DNA of 64,000 nucleotides from Thermoleophilia bacterium (GCA_017882605.1 JADGPE010000001.1:18554-82553), one strand, 5' to 3'. Positions 53,366 to 63,930 are shown, counted from the stretch's first letter. Notes: a model not told the origin generated them from the letters alone. Numbers and translations are program-made.

Positions 53366-53850
53366 GCGGAGAGCCTCATGAGGGGCGGCATGAGCGCGTG
53401 GCAGATCGCGACCGCCAGCGCGTCGGCCGCGTGGCTCGGCGTCGGCACCTCGTCGAGTGCGAGGATCGCCTTCACCATCTTCCCCACCTGCTGCTTGTCG
53501 GCACGGCCGTAGCCACAGACCGACTGCTTGACGCGCGCCGGAGCGTACTCAGCGCACGCGACGCCGACGGACGACGCGGCGACGAGCACGGCTCCCCGTG
53601 CCTGTCCGACGGAGAGTGCGATGCGGGCGTCTGCGCCGACGAACGACTCCTCCAGGGCGACGGCATCCGGAGCGTGTTCCTCGATCAGCTCCTGGACGCC
53701 CGTGAAGATCGTGAGCAGACGAACTTCCGGGCGGTCGCGCGCCGACGTTTGCCACCACCCGTGGCACGTGGCCCTGAGGCGCCCGCCGCTTTCGTGGACG
53801 ATTCCGTACCCGCACGCTGCCGTCCCTGGGTCGATGCCGAGAACCTTCAC
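53362..53850 (-). CDS. ruvC: Holliday junction resolvase RuvC
   Basis: 162 aa. Acidic catalytic residues seen: Asp in MKVLGIDPGTAACGYG, Glu in VALEESFVGA, and Asp in HAADALAVAICHA. The RNase H-like fold has standard length. First gene of the ruvCAB operon. Confidence 0.96.
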   Translation of the reverse strand: MKVLGIDPGTAACGYGIVHESGGRLRATCHGWWQTSARDRPEVRLLTIFTGVQELIEEHAPDAVALEESFVGADARIALSVGQARGAVLVAASSVGVACAEYAPARVKQSVCGYGRADKQQVGKMVKAILALDEVPTPSHAADALAVAICHALMPPLMRLSA

Positions 53851-53907
53851 GAGGACACGTTAGGCACCGCTTCGGACGTTCCTTCGAGCCGCAGCGACGG
53901 TGATTCG

Positions 53908-54054
53908 TCAGTCGAGGTGCGGACTCTCCTGCCGCTGTCCTGGCTCGTGATAGCGGTCTGCGTGGTAGGCGAACGGGCTCAGCTCGAAGAGCGAGTACGC
54001 CACGATTGCGAGGATCGCGAGCACGAAGGCGATCGTGATGACGGTGCCGAGCAT
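53908..54054 (-). CDS. small single-helix membrane protein
   Basis: 48 aa from ATG 54054, with AGGAGG 5 nt upstream (the ORF track start is 19 codons too early). One helix (MLGTVITIAFVLAILAIVAYSLF) and a polar tail. Function unknown. Confidence 0.65.
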   Translation of the reverse strand: MLGTVITIAFVLAILAIVAYSLFELSPFAYHADRYHEPGQRQESPHLD

Positions 54055-54148
54055 GTCTCCTCCTTTCGGTCTTCCCACTCTCCTCTCGCGGCAGGTTGCA
54101 TCAATCGGCACGAACCCTGACCCCTCGTCAGCGAAAACGCTGAGCCGT

Positions 54149-54442
54149 CTATGAGGCGTCGCGCTCGAGCACCACTTCGTATTCGTTGACCGAGACCCGG
54201 CGCATGCTGCCGGCGTCCGGGGGGCTCATGCCCTCGAACACTGCCGCGGCGGCCCGCAGGTCCTCCTCGGAGCCGAAACGGGTGGCGACCACGAGCGTCC
54301 CCGTGGCGCGGTCGGCGAGGACGGTGATCCGCTTGGCGGCGACACCGGGAGGCGCACCGTCGGCGCTGCGAATCTCGCCGACCAGCGCGTCGATCGCTGC
54401 CTCGTCGGCTTCGAAGGTGACGACGCGTGCGTACTCGGCCAT
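54149..54442 (-). CDS. dimeric alpha/beta-barrel-like protein
   Basis: 97 aa from ATG 54442, preceded by AAGGAGG. The ferredoxin-like pattern YARVVTFEADEAAIDALVGEI...TLVVATRFGSEEDLRAAAAVF is that of the ABM/dimeric barrel superfamily. No active-site residue can be assigned. The ORF track extends 58 residues too far. Confidence 0.65.
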   Translation of the reverse strand: MAEYARVVTFEADEAAIDALVGEIRSADGAPPGVAAKRITVLADRATGTLVVATRFGSEEDLRAAAAVFEGMSPPDAGSMRRVSVNEYEVVLERDAS

Positions 54443-54530
54443 TGCTTCCTCCTTGGCTTGGGGGTTCGAGCGGAGACTACGGCACGGGCCGTCGGATGCG
54501 AAACGCCCGCCGCGGCGCCGAAGTCGCCGC

Positions 54531-54827
54531 TCAGTCCTCGCCCAGCGGCCTGCGGAGAACCCACAGCAGGGTGGTCGAGATCGTGGCCGGCGCGGGGTCC
54601 GCTGCATCGTCCCCACCGATCCCGCTCAACCTGGCCGCCGCATCCTCGAGACGGCCGAGAGCACGGGGCCTCGGCAGGCTGCCACCGCCGGGGTCCGGCA
54701 CCGGTAGACCGCGGACATCCGGCGCGACACTGACGAGCTCCCAGCCGTCGCGACCGTACTCGTTGAGCGTCTCGGTGTACTGCCCGTCGCTCAGGGAGAC
54801 GACCTTGTACTCCCAGCGCTGCATCAC
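54531..54827 (-). CDS. DUF4177-like protein
   Basis: 98 aa. MMQRWEYKVVSLSD followed by LNEYGRDGWELVSV is the mark of the DUF4177 family. The tail is Gly/Pro-rich then hydrophobic (ATISTTLLWVLRRP). Function unknown. Same strand, 15 bp downstream of yebC. Confidence 0.75.
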   Translation of the reverse strand: MMQRWEYKVVSLSDGQYTETLNEYGRDGWELVSVAPDVRGLPVPDPGGGSLPRPRALGRLEDAAARLSGIGGDDAADPAPATISTTLLWVLRRPLGED

Positions 54828-54842
54828 GAAGAATCCCGGCGA

Positions 54843-55598
54843 CTAGCCGGCGACGGCCTCGAGCACCTGCTCGGGGATGTCGAAGTTCGCGTAGACGTCC
54901 TGGACGTCGTCGTTGTCCTCGAGCTCGTCGATCAGGCGCATCACCTGGCGCGCCTTCGCTTCGTCCTCGACGGCGACGGTCGTCTTCGGGACGAGCATGA
55001 GCTCGGCCGAGTCGACCGTGAAGCCGGCTGCCTCGATCGCGCCGCGCACGCTCGAGAGCGACTCCGGCGCAGAGGTCACCTGGAAGACGTCGCCGTCGCG
55101 CTCGAGGTCGTCGGCCCCGCCGTCGGCCGCAACGAGCAACAGCTCTTCGTCGTCCACGCCGTCGGCCGGCACCACGACCACGCCCCGCCGGTCGAACTGC
55201 CAGGCGACCGCACCGGTCGCGCCGAGATTGCCGCCGTTCTTCGCGAAGAGATGGCGCACGTCGGCGGCGGTCCGGTTGCGGTTGTCGGTCAGCGCTTCGA
55301 CGATCACGGCGACGCCCTCGGGGCCGTACCCTTCGTAGACGATGGTCTCGAACGCGTCGGCGTCGGCGTCGGCGCCCGAGCCCTTGGCGATCGCGCGGTC
55401 GATGTTGTCCTTCGGCATCGAGTAGGACTTCGCCTTCTCGATCGCGTTCTGCAACGCAAGGTTGTTGGCCGGGTCCCCTCCGCCCTCTTTCGCCGCGACG
55501 ATGATCGCGCGCGAGAGCTTGGAGAACAGCTTGCCGCGCTTCGCATCGACAGCGCCCTTCTTGTGCTTGATCGACGACCACTTGCTATGCCCGGACAA
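54843..55598 (-). CDS. yebC: YebC/PmpR-family protein
   Basis: 251 aa. [30 protein letters not shown] at the start and [29 protein letters not shown] are diagnostic. Members act as transcriptional regulators and, for YebC2-type proteins, help ribosomes at proline stretches. Three-domain length is normal. Its start overlaps pdxT by 14 bp, and the ruvCAB operon lies about 1 kb downstream. Confidence 0.95.
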   Translation of the reverse strand: MSGHSKWSSIKHKKGAVDAKRGKLFSKLSRAIIVAAKEGGGDPANNLALQNAIEKAKSYSMPKDNIDRAIAKGSGADADADAFETIVYEGYGPEGVAVIVEALTDNRNRTAADVRHLFAKNGGNLGATGAVAWQFDRRGVVVVPADGVDDEELLLVAADGGADDLERDGDVFQVTSAPESLSSVRGAIEAAGFTVDSAELMLVPKTTVAVEDEAKARQVMRLIDELEDNDDVQDVYANFDIPEQVLEAVAG

Positions 55599-56148
55599 CG
55601 TCAGCCTCCCGTACCGATTCGAGGAACAGCTCGTGCAACCGCGTGTCGTCGGTCAGCTCCGGATGGAACGCGGCGAGCAGGAACCGGCCGTCGCGGATGA
55701 GCACCGGCCGGCCGGCGACCTCCGCGAGCACCTCGACTCCAGGCCCCACCTCCTCCACCCACGGTGCACGGATGAAGACCGCGCGCACCGGCGTGCTCAG
55801 CCCAGCGACGTCGAGATCGGTCTCGAACGACGCCACCTGCCTGCCGAACGCATTGCGGCGCACGACCAAGTCGACGAGGCCAAGGTGATTGCGGTCGAGC
55901 ACGATCATTCCCGCGCACGTGCCGAAGACCGGGCGGTCGAAGCGCCGAATCGCCTCGTCGAGCCCGTAGAGATGCATCAGACGTGTGAACGTCGTCGACT
56001 CGCCGCCGGGGATGATCAGCCCGTCGAGCCCGTCGAGCTGGTCCGGCTTGCGCACCTCGACCGCTTCCGCGCCGAGTCGCCGCAGCATCTGCACGTGCTC
56101 CCGAAAGTTGCCCTGCACAGCGAGAACGCCGATCCGAAGCGGCTCCAT
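55585..56148 (-). CDS. pdxT: pyridoxal 5'-phosphate synthase glutaminase subunit PdxT
   Basis: 187 aa from ATG 56148 ([18 protein letters not shown]). Class I amidotransferase triad: Cys in [10 protein letters not shown], His and Glu in [17 protein letters not shown] binds the substrate. Supplies ammonia to PdxS for vitamin B6 synthesis. pdxS is not next to it, which is unusual. The ORF track runs 162 residues too far upstream. Confidence 0.94.
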   Translation of the reverse strand: MEPLRIGVLAVQGNFREHVQMLRRLGAEAVEVRKPDQLDGLDGLIIPGGESTTFTRLMHLYGLDEAIRRFDRPVFGTCAGMIVLDRNHLGLVDLVVRRNAFGRQVASFETDLDVAGLSTPVRAVFIRAPWVEEVGPGVEVLAEVAGRPVLIRDGRFLLAAFHPELTDDTRLHELFLESVREADVVRA

Positions 56149-56171
56149 TGGCTGAATGGTATCGGCCTCGT

Positions 56172-57098
56172 TCAGGCGGGAACGACGTAGCCGGAGCCCA
56201 CGCGGTCGGCTCGGCTCTCGTGCACGAGCCGCTCCAGGTGTGCCAGCGCCTCCGCCGTCGCGAAGCGGCGCAGTGTGGTCGAGAGCTCGGCGCCGAAGAG
56301 CGACAGCGAGACTTCGTACGCCGAGAGCGGCCGGCTGCCCAACACGGCCGCTGCGTGGTCGAGCCGGGAGACGTGGTGCGCGCGGATCTCGCGGGCGCGC
56401 CCGACGGGGTCGGTGACCGGATCCTTGTGCCCGGAGTATGCGACCCTCGGAGCGAGCTCCACGATCCGGTCGAGCGTCTCGAAGTAGTCGCCGAGCGGGT
56501 CGGGGCGCGAGTCCGGGTAGAGGCCGATCGCGGGCGTGATCCCGCCGAGGATCACGTCTCCGGCGATCAGCACGCCGTCCCGCAGCAGGACGATGTGACC
56601 GTCCGCGTGGCCGCGGAGCACCTCGACCTGCCACCCGTCGATCTCGTCGCCCGCGTCGAGCAGCGTCGGGTCCCGCACCCAGTGGATCGCCGACCTGAGC
56701 CGGTCCGACTCTTGCTCGAGCCCCTGCACGTGGCTCTCGGGCATCCCGTGCTCGGCCCAGTAGGCGGCGAACCGCTCGGGGTCACGCGCCCCCCAGGCCT
56801 TGACGCACTGGGCGTAGTCCTCCCGGCCCTGCAGGACCGGGGCGCCGGTGATGCCGGCGGCGTCGGCTGCACCACCGACGTGATCCGGGTGCATGTGGGT
56901 GACGACGATCCGCTCGACCGGCGCGTCGAGCTCCGCGAGCACCGGGCGCCAGCGAGCCTCGGGAGCACGGGAACCGAGGCCGGTGTCGACGAGGATCCAG
57001 CCGCCGCTCGACGCCCGTAGGAAGTAACAGTGAACGTGGTCGATGCCGAAGGGCAGATCGAACGTCACGCGACGCACACCCTTCTCCACGTCGACCAT
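56172..57098 (-). CDS. metallo-beta-lactamase-fold hydrolase
   Basis: 308 aa from ATG 57098. MBL metal motif [10 protein letters not shown] (HxHxDH), [14 protein letters not shown] and [10 protein letters not shown] for the remaining ligands, and YSGHKDP near the C-terminal domain. The C-terminal winged region ([19 protein letters not shown]) is as in glyoxalase II-like and LACTB2-like enzymes. Substrate unknown. Divergent from livF with 22 bp between. Confidence 0.9.
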   Translation of the reverse strand: MVDVEKGVRRVTFDLPFGIDHVHCYFLRASSGGWILVDTGLGSRAPEARWRPVLAELDAPVERIVVTHMHPDHVGGAADAAGITGAPVLQGREDYAQCVKAWGARDPERFAAYWAEHGMPESHVQGLEQESDRLRSAIHWVRDPTLLDAGDEIDGWQVEVLRGHADGHIVLLRDGVLIAGDVILGGITPAIGLYPDSRPDPLGDYFETLDRIVELAPRVAYSGHKDPVTDPVGRAREIRAHHVSRLDHAAAVLGSRPLSAYEVSLSLFGAELSTTLRRFATAEALAHLERLVHESRADRVGSGYVVPA

Positions 57099-57120
57099 GC
57101 ATGAGAAGCTACCGCCCGCG

Positions 57121-57818
<698 letters not shown>

Positions 57819-57819
<1 letters not shown>

Positions 57820-58703
57820 TGCAGCAGTTCTTCCAGCAACTCGTGTCAGGCCTCGCGGACGGAGCGATCTTCGGTTCGCTCGCGCTCGCGCTCGTCCTGA
57901 TCTACAAGGCGACCGAGGTGATCAACTTCGCGCAAGGCGAGATGGCGATGTTCACGACCTACATCAGCTGGTCGTTGATCACGCACCACGGCTTCTCGTT
58001 CTGGGAGGCGTTCTTCGCGACGCTTCTGATCGCCTTCGTGGGCGGAGTGCTCCTCCAGCGCACGCTCATTCGGCCACTTGAACGAGCGAGCGTCCTCACC
58101 ACGGTGATGGCCACGATCGCGCTGCTCGTGATCTTCAACGGGCTCGCCGCGTGGATCTGGTCGCCGCAGCTGCAGTTCTTCCCGAGCCCATTCCCGACCA
58201 CGTCGTGGGTGATCGGTGGCGTGCACATCTCGAAGCAGGACCTGGGGACGTTCGGCGTGACGATCGGCTGCGTGTTCGTCCTGTGGCTGTTCTTCCGCTT
58301 CACGAAGCTCGGGCTCGCGATGCGCGCCGGCGCGCTCAACCCGGCGGCCGCGCGGCTGCTCGGTGTGCGCACGTCGTGGCTGCTCGCACTCGGGTGGGGC
58401 TTTGCCGCTGCACTCGGCGCCGTCAGCGGGATGATGGTCGCGCCGACCGTTTTCCTGACACCGAACATGATGCAGGCGGTGCTGATCTACGCGTTCGCCG
58501 CCGCGGTGCTCGGCGGCCTCGAGAGCCCGATCGGGGCGGTTGTCGGCGGCCTCGCGCTCGGCGTCATGCTGAACATGCTCGGCACATACGTGCACCCGGT
58601 GACGTCGGAACTGCGGCTGCCGGTGGCACTCGGTGTGCTGCTCGTCGTCCTGTTGATCAAGCCGGCCGGCCTCTTCGGACGCGTGGTGGTCAGGCGAGTA
58701 TGA
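57819..58703 (+). CDS. livH: branched-chain amino acid ABC permease (LivH type)
   Basis: 294 aa, about eight membrane helices. LivH pattern VINFAQGEMAMFTTYISW, ASVLTTVMATIALLVIFNG, and AVLGGLESPIGAVVGGLALG with the EAA-like coupling loop. ATG 57819 shares a base with the livF stop; ATGA overlap with livM. Confidence 0.92.
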
Positions 58704-59728
58704 GCCGCTTCCGCATCCCCGTCGGCTTCGCGGTGCTCGCGTGCGCGGTCGCGGTCGCGCCGTTCCTCGTCTCGAACTACCACACCTACCAGCTGGCGTT
58801 CGTCGGCCTCTATCTCGTCGCGCTCGTGGGCCTCGACATCCTGACCGGGTTCACCGGCCAGATCTCGCTCGGCCACGGCGCCTTCATGGGGATCGGCGCC
58901 TACACGACGACGATCCTCGTTGTCGACCACGGCTGGCGCGATCTCTGGACGATCCCGCTGGCGGGCGTCGTCGCCGGTGTGATCGGGCTCGCATTCGGGC
59001 TGCCTGCGACACGGTTCGCCGGTCCGTATCTCGCGCTCGCGACGTTCGCGATCCCGCTCTCGTTCATCGGGATCGTGAAGCGGTTCCCCAGCTTCACCGG
59101 TGGCAACGTCGGCAAGAACCTGCCGCAGCTGCACTCCGAGTTCGGCTGGCACGTCAACCCGTCGATCTGGTTCTACGTCGTCTGCTGGGTCGTGGCGCTC
59201 GTGATGTTCCCGGTCGCATACCTGATCGTTCGCGGGCGCTTCGGGCGGGCCCTCCGTGCGGTACGCGACAGCGAGATCGCAGCGACGGCGAACGGCGTCT
59301 CGACCGCCGCGGTCAAGACGGCGGCCTTCGGCATCTCGGCTTTCTACTGCGGCATCGCGGGCTCGCTGTACGCGATCGGGATCACGTACGTCAACCCCGA
59401 CACCTTCCCGATCGACCTTTCGATCCTGCTCCTCGTCGGCATCGTGCTCGGCGGCGCAGGGTCGCTCTACGGGATGGTCTTCGGCGCGCTCTTCGTCGAG
59501 TTCATCCGGATCAGCTGGGGGCCGGGGATCCTCGATCTCGTCAGCAAGGCCCACCACCTGGACACCCATGCTCCTGGATCCGGGCTCGTGGTCTACGGGG
59601 TGGTCCTCCTGCTCGTGCTGTACATCGCTCCGGCAGGCGCAGCCGGGCTCGTTCGCCAACTTCTGGCGATTGTGTCTCGTCTCAGGAGCAAGAAGGACAC
59701 TTCTCTTTCGGATCCAAGCCTCGTATAG
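58700..59728 (+). CDS. livM: branched-chain amino acid ABC permease (LivM type)
   Basis: 342 aa, about nine membrane helices. LTGFTGQISLGHGAFMGIGAYT, LALATFAIPLSF and GIVLGGAGSLYGMVFGALFVEF are LivM marks. Shares 4 bp with livH. No LivG ATPase gene or domain follows it. Confidence 0.92.
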   Translation: MSRFRIPVGFAVLACAVAVAPFLVSNYHTYQLAFVGLYLVALVGLDILTGFTGQISLGHGAFMGIGAYTTTILVVDHGWRDLWTIPLAGVVAGVIGLAFGLPATRFAGPYLALATFAIPLSFIGIVKRFPSFTGGNVGKNLPQLHSEFGWHVNPSIWFYVVCWVVALVMFPVAYLIVRGRFGRALRAVRDSEIAATANGVSTAAVKTAAFGISAFYCGIAGSLYAIGITYVNPDTFPIDLSILLLVGIVLGGAGSLYGMVFGALFVEFIRISWGPGILDLVSKAHHLDTHAPGSGLVVYGVVLLLVLYIAPAGAAGLVRQLLAIVSRLRSKKDTSLSDPSLV

Positions 59729-59778
59729 TCGGAGCCTGATCAACCCCCCAGGTCACTCCCGTAGAAGGAGACAAACGC

Positions 59779-61032
59779 ATGAGGAAGACGTTCCTGCTGG
59801 TCGCCGCAGCAATCGCCGTATCCGCCGCCATCGTCGTGACGGCCGGCGCGGCGCCGTCGGCGACGCCGGGCGTTACAGCGAAGACCATCTTGCTCGAGGG
59901 AACGTTCCCCCTCAGCGGGCCGGCTTCGGGCTACGCCCCCATCCCCGCCGGAATGGGCGCCTACTTTTCCTACGTCAACGCCCAGGGCGGCGTGAACGGA
60001 CGCAAGATCACCTGGCATTTCGAAGACGACGGATACAACCCCGCCAACACGGTGCAGCTGACGCACAAGTTCGTCGAACAGGACCACGCGTTCGCCCTGG
60101 TCGGCGGTCTCGGCACCGAGCCACAGACAGCGGTGCGGCAGTACCTGAACGACAACAAGGTGCCGCAGCTCTTCGTCTCGACGGGCGCAACGACGTTCGA
60201 CCGTGACTTCGCGACGTACCCGTGGACACTCGGCTGGCAGCCCGACTACGAGGCGGAAGGGTCGATCTACGGCAAGTACGTCGTCAAGAACCTCGCGTCC
60301 GCAAAGCTCGGCGTTCTCTACCAGAACGACGACTACGGGAACGACTATCTCCGCGGCCTCAAGGCGGGCCTCGGTGCGGCACACCAGTCGATGATCATCA
60401 GCGCCCAGGCATACGACCTGAGCGCGACGACGCCTCCGTCCGTCCAGGTGGCGAAGCTCAAGGCGTCGGGCGCCGACACGTTCGTGATCTTCGCGACGCC
60501 GACGCCGACCATCCAGGCGTACGTGATCGCGACGAAGCTCGGCTGGAAGCCGGCGCACGTGATCACGAACTCGGTCTCCGCGACCGATCCGTTCCTCACG
60601 ATCGCCGAGAAGAGCGGCTCCGACATCGTCGAGGGCTCGATCAGCATCAACTACCTCCTCGACCCGTCGAACCCGGTCTACAACAAGCAGCCGGGGATGA
60701 AGCTCTACCGCCAGATCATGGCCAAGTACGACCCGAAGGGAAATGCCAACGACCCGCTCAACCTCTACGGCGTCGCCAAGGCGTGGACGACCGTGCAGGT
60801 GCTGAAGGCCGCCGGCAAGAACCTGACGCGTGCCGGCCTGATGAAGGCGGCGCGGTCGATGGCCTACACCAAGGGGAAGAAGAACGCGAACCCGTTCTCG
60901 CTTCCGGGCGTGAGCGTGTTCACGAAGGGGAACTTCCAGTACCCCATCTCCCAGGTGACGGTCATCCAGTACGCCAATCACGTCTTCCAGCCGCTCGGCA
61001 GCCTGATCAACGGCCGCGGCGCGCTCAGGTAG
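59779..61032 (+). CDS. ABC transporter substrate-binding protein (Leu/Ile/Val or aromatic type)
   Basis: 417 aa. Signal peptide MRKTFLLVAAAIAVSAAIVVTAGAA without a lipobox Cys, then the periplasmic-binding fold (TILLEGTFPLSGPASGYAPIPAG, FALVGGLGTEPQTAV, LGVLYQNDDYGNDYL, GADTFVIFATPT). Absence of the lipobox is odd for an actinobacterium. Encoded 50 bp after livM, followed by a terminator and a thiolase gene. Confidence 0.9.
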   Translation: MRKTFLLVAAAIAVSAAIVVTAGAAPSATPGVTAKTILLEGTFPLSGPASGYAPIPAGMGAYFSYVNAQGGVNGRKITWHFEDDGYNPANTVQLTHKFVEQDHAFALVGGLGTEPQTAVRQYLNDNKVPQLFVSTGATTFDRDFATYPWTLGWQPDYEAEGSIYGKYVVKNLASAKLGVLYQNDDYGNDYLRGLKAGLGAAHQSMIISAQAYDLSATTPPSVQVAKLKASGADTFVIFATPTPTIQAYVIATKLGWKPAHVITNSVSATDPFLTIAEKSGSDIVEGSISINYLLDPSNPVYNKQPGMKLYRQIMAKYDPKGNANDPLNLYGVAKAWTTVQVLKAAGKNLTRAGLMKAARSMAYTKGKKNANPFSLPGVSVFTKGNFQYPISQVTVIQYANHVFQPLGSLINGRGALR

Positions 61033-61056
61033 CGCACGAACGAACGCTGCGTCGAG

Positions 61057-61087
61057 AAGGGCCGGCCGAGCGCCGGCCCTTCTTGTT
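61057..61087 (+). terminator. intrinsic terminator after the liv cluster
   Basis: AAGGGCCGGC-cgagc-GCCGGCCCTT is a perfect 10-bp stem followed by CTTGTT. It lies 24 bp after the substrate-binding-protein stop and 23 bp before the thiolase start. Confidence 0.85.
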
Positions 61088-61103
61088 GCGGCAAGATGCG
61101 CCT

Positions 61104-62252
61104 ATGCCAGAAGCCGTGATCGTCTCAACTGCGCGCACGCCGATCGGCCGCGCCGGCAAGGGCTCGCTCGTCGACGCCCGTCCCGACGACCTCGCCGCGT
61201 TCGCGGTCGATGCAGCGCTCCGGCAGGTACCGGAGCTGCCGCGGCAGGAGATCGTCGACGTGCTGATCGGCTGCGGCTTCCCGCAAGAGCGTCAGGGAAT
61301 GAACCTGGGCCGGCGCGTCGCGCTGCTCGCCGGGCTGCCGGAGACCGTGCCGGGCACGACAGTCAACCGCTTCTGCGCCTCGAGCCTGCAGACGATCCGC
61401 ATGGCGTTCCACGCGATCAAGGCCGGCGAGGGTGAAGCGTTCGTCGCTGGCGGCGTCGAATCGACCTCACAGGTGAGCGGGTACCCGAAGTCCGAGGAGG
61501 AGCTCCACCCCGCGCTCTTCGGCGACGACGCACCGATCGCGAACGTCTACATCCCGATGGGGCTGACGGCCGAGAACGTCGCCGAGCGCTGGGATGTCTC
61601 CCGCGAGGACATGGACCGGTTCGCTCAGCAGTCGCAGGAGCGTGCAGTCGCCGCACAGGATTCGGGGTTCTTCGCCCGCGAGATCACGCCGTACAACGGT
61701 GTCGAGGCGGACGACGGGCCGCGGCGGACGTCCACCTACGAAAAGCTTGCCGCACTCGACCCGGCGTTCAAGCCGGGCGGCAAGGTCACGGCCGGCAACG
61801 CCTGCCCGTTGAACGACGGCGGCGCTGCGGTCGTCGTCATGTCGGCGGGTCGCGCGGCCGAGCTCGGGATCAAGCCGCGCGCACGCATCCTCGCGTCGAG
61901 CGTCTCCGGCGTCGAGCCGGAGATCATGGGCGTCGGCCCCATCGAGGCGGTGCGCAAGGTGCTCGCGCAGGCCGGAATGACGATCGGCGACGTCGACGTG
62001 GTGGAACTGAACGAGGCGTTCGCGGCCCAGGTGCTGCCCGTCTGCCGCGAGCTCGGCGTCGACCCCTGGAGCGACAAGCTCAACCCGCACGGCGGCGCGA
62101 TCGCAGTCGGCCACCCCTACGGCATGACCGGGGCACGGATCATGAGCACGCTGCTCAACGACCTCGAGACGATGGATCGGACGATCGGCCTCGAGACGAT
62201 GTGCGTGGGCGGCGGCCAGGGCATGGCGATGCTCGTGGAGCGGCTGAGCTAG
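61104..62252 (+). CDS. acetyl-CoA acyltransferase (thiolase), second copy
   Basis: 382 aa from ATG 61104. Active Cys in VNRFCASSLQTIRMAF, NEAFAAQ, GHPYGMTGARIM with the catalytic His, and CVGGGQGMA with the second Cys. More typical of FadA-like degradative thiolases than the 16.3-kb copy. ORF track start at 60222 is a shadow through the transporter gene. Followed 3 bp later by the DMT gene. Confidence 0.94.
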   Translation: MPEAVIVSTARTPIGRAGKGSLVDARPDDLAAFAVDAALRQVPELPRQEIVDVLIGCGFPQERQGMNLGRRVALLAGLPETVPGTTVNRFCASSLQTIRMAFHAIKAGEGEAFVAGGVESTSQVSGYPKSEEELHPALFGDDAPIANVYIPMGLTAENVAERWDVSREDMDRFAQQSQERAVAAQDSGFFAREITPYNGVEADDGPRRTSTYEKLAALDPAFKPGGKVTAGNACPLNDGGAAVVVMSAGRAAELGIKPRARILASSVSGVEPEIMGVGPIEAVRKVLAQAGMTIGDVDVVELNEAFAAQVLPVCRELGVDPWSDKLNPHGGAIAVGHPYGMTGARIMSTLLNDLETMDRTIGLETMCVGGGQGMAMLVERLS

Positions 62253-62254
62253 TC

Positions 62255-63094
62255 CTGAGCGCGCTCGCGCTCGTCCTCGCGCTCGGCTCCTCGATCGTCT
62301 GGGGCGCTGCGGACTTCTCCGGCGGCTCGCTGACGAAGCGTTTCCCGGCGTTCGCGGTCACGGTCGTCTCGCAGGCGGCGGGCTTCGTCGCGCTCGTCGT
62401 CGCCGTCGCGCTCCGCGGCGACGTGGGCGGACGCTCGTTCACGCTCGGTCTACTCGCGGGCGTCGGCGGCGGCGCGGGGCTCGCGGCGTTCTATCGCGCC
62501 CTGTCGCTCGGGACGATGAGCGTCGTCTCGCCGGTCGTCGCGTGCGGGGCCGTCCTGCCGTTCGGCATCTCGATCGCCACGGGCGAGCGGCCTTCGACCC
62601 TTGCGCTCGCAGGTGCGGCCGCCGCGCTCGGCGGCGCCGTGCTCGCATCGGTGGAGGAGCGGCGCGCGGCAGCGCCCGAACGGTCCCGCGCGATCGCACT
62701 GGCGGTGGTCGCCGCGGTCGCGCTCGGCCTCTTCGTCTACTTCCTCGGTCTCGGCAGCCGCCACGGCGACGCGCTCTCGACGTTGTTCGGGGCACGCGTC
62801 GGGTCGCTGGCCCTGCTCGTCGGCGTCGCTTCCGCGCGACGGGCGCCGTTGCGTGTTCCCCGGCCGGCGCTCTTTGCGGTCACCGCCGTCGGCCTCGCGG
62901 ACGTGACGGCGAACATGCTCTTCGCGTTCGCCGCAGGGCGCGGGCTGCTCGCCCTCGTCTCGGTGCTCGGCTCTCTCTATCCCGTCGTGACCGTCGTGCT
63001 CGCCCATGTCCTGCTCGGCGAGCGCCTGACCCGCACCCAGCAGGCGGGGGTCGCGATCGCCCTGACCGGCGTGGCCGCAATCGCCGGCGGGTAG
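62255..63094 (+). CDS. EamA/DMT-family membrane transporter
   Basis: 279 aa, about ten helices in two related halves. First half LALGSSIVWGAADFSGGSL, second half SVLGSLYPVVTVVLAHVLLGERLTRTQQAG, both family hallmarks. Start: only GTG 62201, inside the thiolase, or CTG 62255 are in frame; CTG 3 bp after the TAG begins a normal DMT N-terminus (LSALALVLALGSSIVWG), so I use it. Substrate unknown. Confidence 0.82.
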   Translation: MSALALVLALGSSIVWGAADFSGGSLTKRFPAFAVTVVSQAAGFVALVVAVALRGDVGGRSFTLGLLAGVGGGAGLAAFYRALSLGTMSVVSPVVACGAVLPFGISIATGERPSTLALAGAAAALGGAVLASVEERRAAAPERSRAIALAVVAAVALGLFVYFLGLGSRHGDALSTLFGARVGSLALLVGVASARRAPLRVPRPALFAVTAVGLADVTANMLFAFAAGRGLLALVSVLGSLYPVVTVVLAHVLLGERLTRTQQAGVAIALTGVAAIAGG

Positions 63095-63110
63095 CTCCTG
63101 TGGAACGTTC

Positions 63111-63150
63111 GTGACACTTCCGGAGATCTTGGTCTGACCACAAGACACGT
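63111..63150 (-). repeat. dispersed intergenic repeat, copy 2
   Basis: On the minus strand GTGTCTTGTGGTCAGACCAA, a short diverged part, and CGGAAGTGTCAC. It matches copy 1 (9928-9960) and copy 3 (63211-63250) around the palindrome TGGTCAGACCA. Confidence 0.75.
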
Positions 63151-63210
63151 CTCGGAGGGCGGAGGTCGATCGAAGCCCAGGGCCGGATCGAGGGGCGATG
63201 GAGTGTCTTG

Positions 63211-63250
63211 TGGCGCTTCCGTAACCTTTGGTCTGACCACAAGACAGGTC
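63211..63250 (-). repeat. dispersed intergenic repeat, copy 3
   Basis: Minus strand CTGTCTTGTGGTCAGACCAA then CGGAAGCGCCA. Together with upstream TGTCTTGTGG (63204-63213) it forms a 10-bp perfect inverted repeat with CCACAAGACA (63237-63246), so this copy can fold into a hairpin. Between the convergent DMT and histidine phosphatase genes. Confidence 0.75.
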
Positions 63251-63273
63251 TCGCCGCGGCCCGTCCGGAGGGG

Positions 63274-63930
63274 TCAGTCGCGCTCGTCGAGCCACGGCTT
63301 CAGCTCCGCCCACAGGTGCTCCATCGTCGTCGTCCGCGCTGGGTGGAGCGGGTCGTACGGGATGTAGTTGACCGTACGGACGATCCACGTGCCGTCGGCG
63401 CCGAGATCGAGCACGTTGATGCACGCCGGCGCCTGCTCGAACGCTCCGAAATAGGCGCGACCCCCTGCGAGTGCGTGCGAGAGCAAGATGCGGTTCACAC
63501 CGCCGTGGAAGACGGCGAGCGCCGTCTCCCATTCCCGGGCCACAAGCTCAGCGAAGGCCGGGAGCACCCGGTCGAGCGCCTCGCCGAGCGCCTCGCCACC
63601 GAGAAACCGCGCCGCCTCGTCCCGAACCTGAAGCGAGCCGACGAAGAGCTCCTCGAGCTCCTCCCGAGGAACGTCGTCCAGGCGCCCGCCGCGCCACTCG
63701 TCGAATCCGGGCAACTGCTCGGGCGAGCTGTCGGGAACGACGACCGCCGCCGTCTCGAGCGTGCGCGGCAGCCGGCTCGCGACCACCAGATCGAAGGTGA
63801 CGTCGTCGAGCGCACGGTGCGCGGCGGCCGCCTGCTCGAGCCCGCGTTCGGTCAAGCGCACGACCTCCGGGTCGCGCTCGCCGACATACGAGACCTCGGC
63901 ATGCCGCATCAGGTAGAGCCGCCGGCGCAT
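63274..63930 (-). CDS. histidine phosphatase family protein
   Basis: 218 aa from ATG 63930. The phosphoacceptor RHG-type motif is LYLMRHAEVSYVGER, with SRLPRTLETA as the second Arg and LAVFHGGVNRILL for the second His. Phosphoglycerate-mutase/phosphatase superfamily; a small substrate such as a nucleotide or sugar phosphate is likely. Divergent from the truncated plus-strand gene. Confidence 0.88.
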   Translation of the reverse strand: MRRRLYLMRHAEVSYVGERDPEVVRLTERGLEQAAAAHRALDDVTFDLVVASRLPRTLETAAVVVPDSSPEQLPGFDEWRGGRLDDVPREELEELFVGSLQVRDEAARFLGGEALGEALDRVLPAFAELVAREWETALAVFHGGVNRILLSHALAGGRAYFGAFEQAPACINVLDLGADGTWIVRTVNYIPYDPLHPARTTTMEHLWAELKPWLDERD

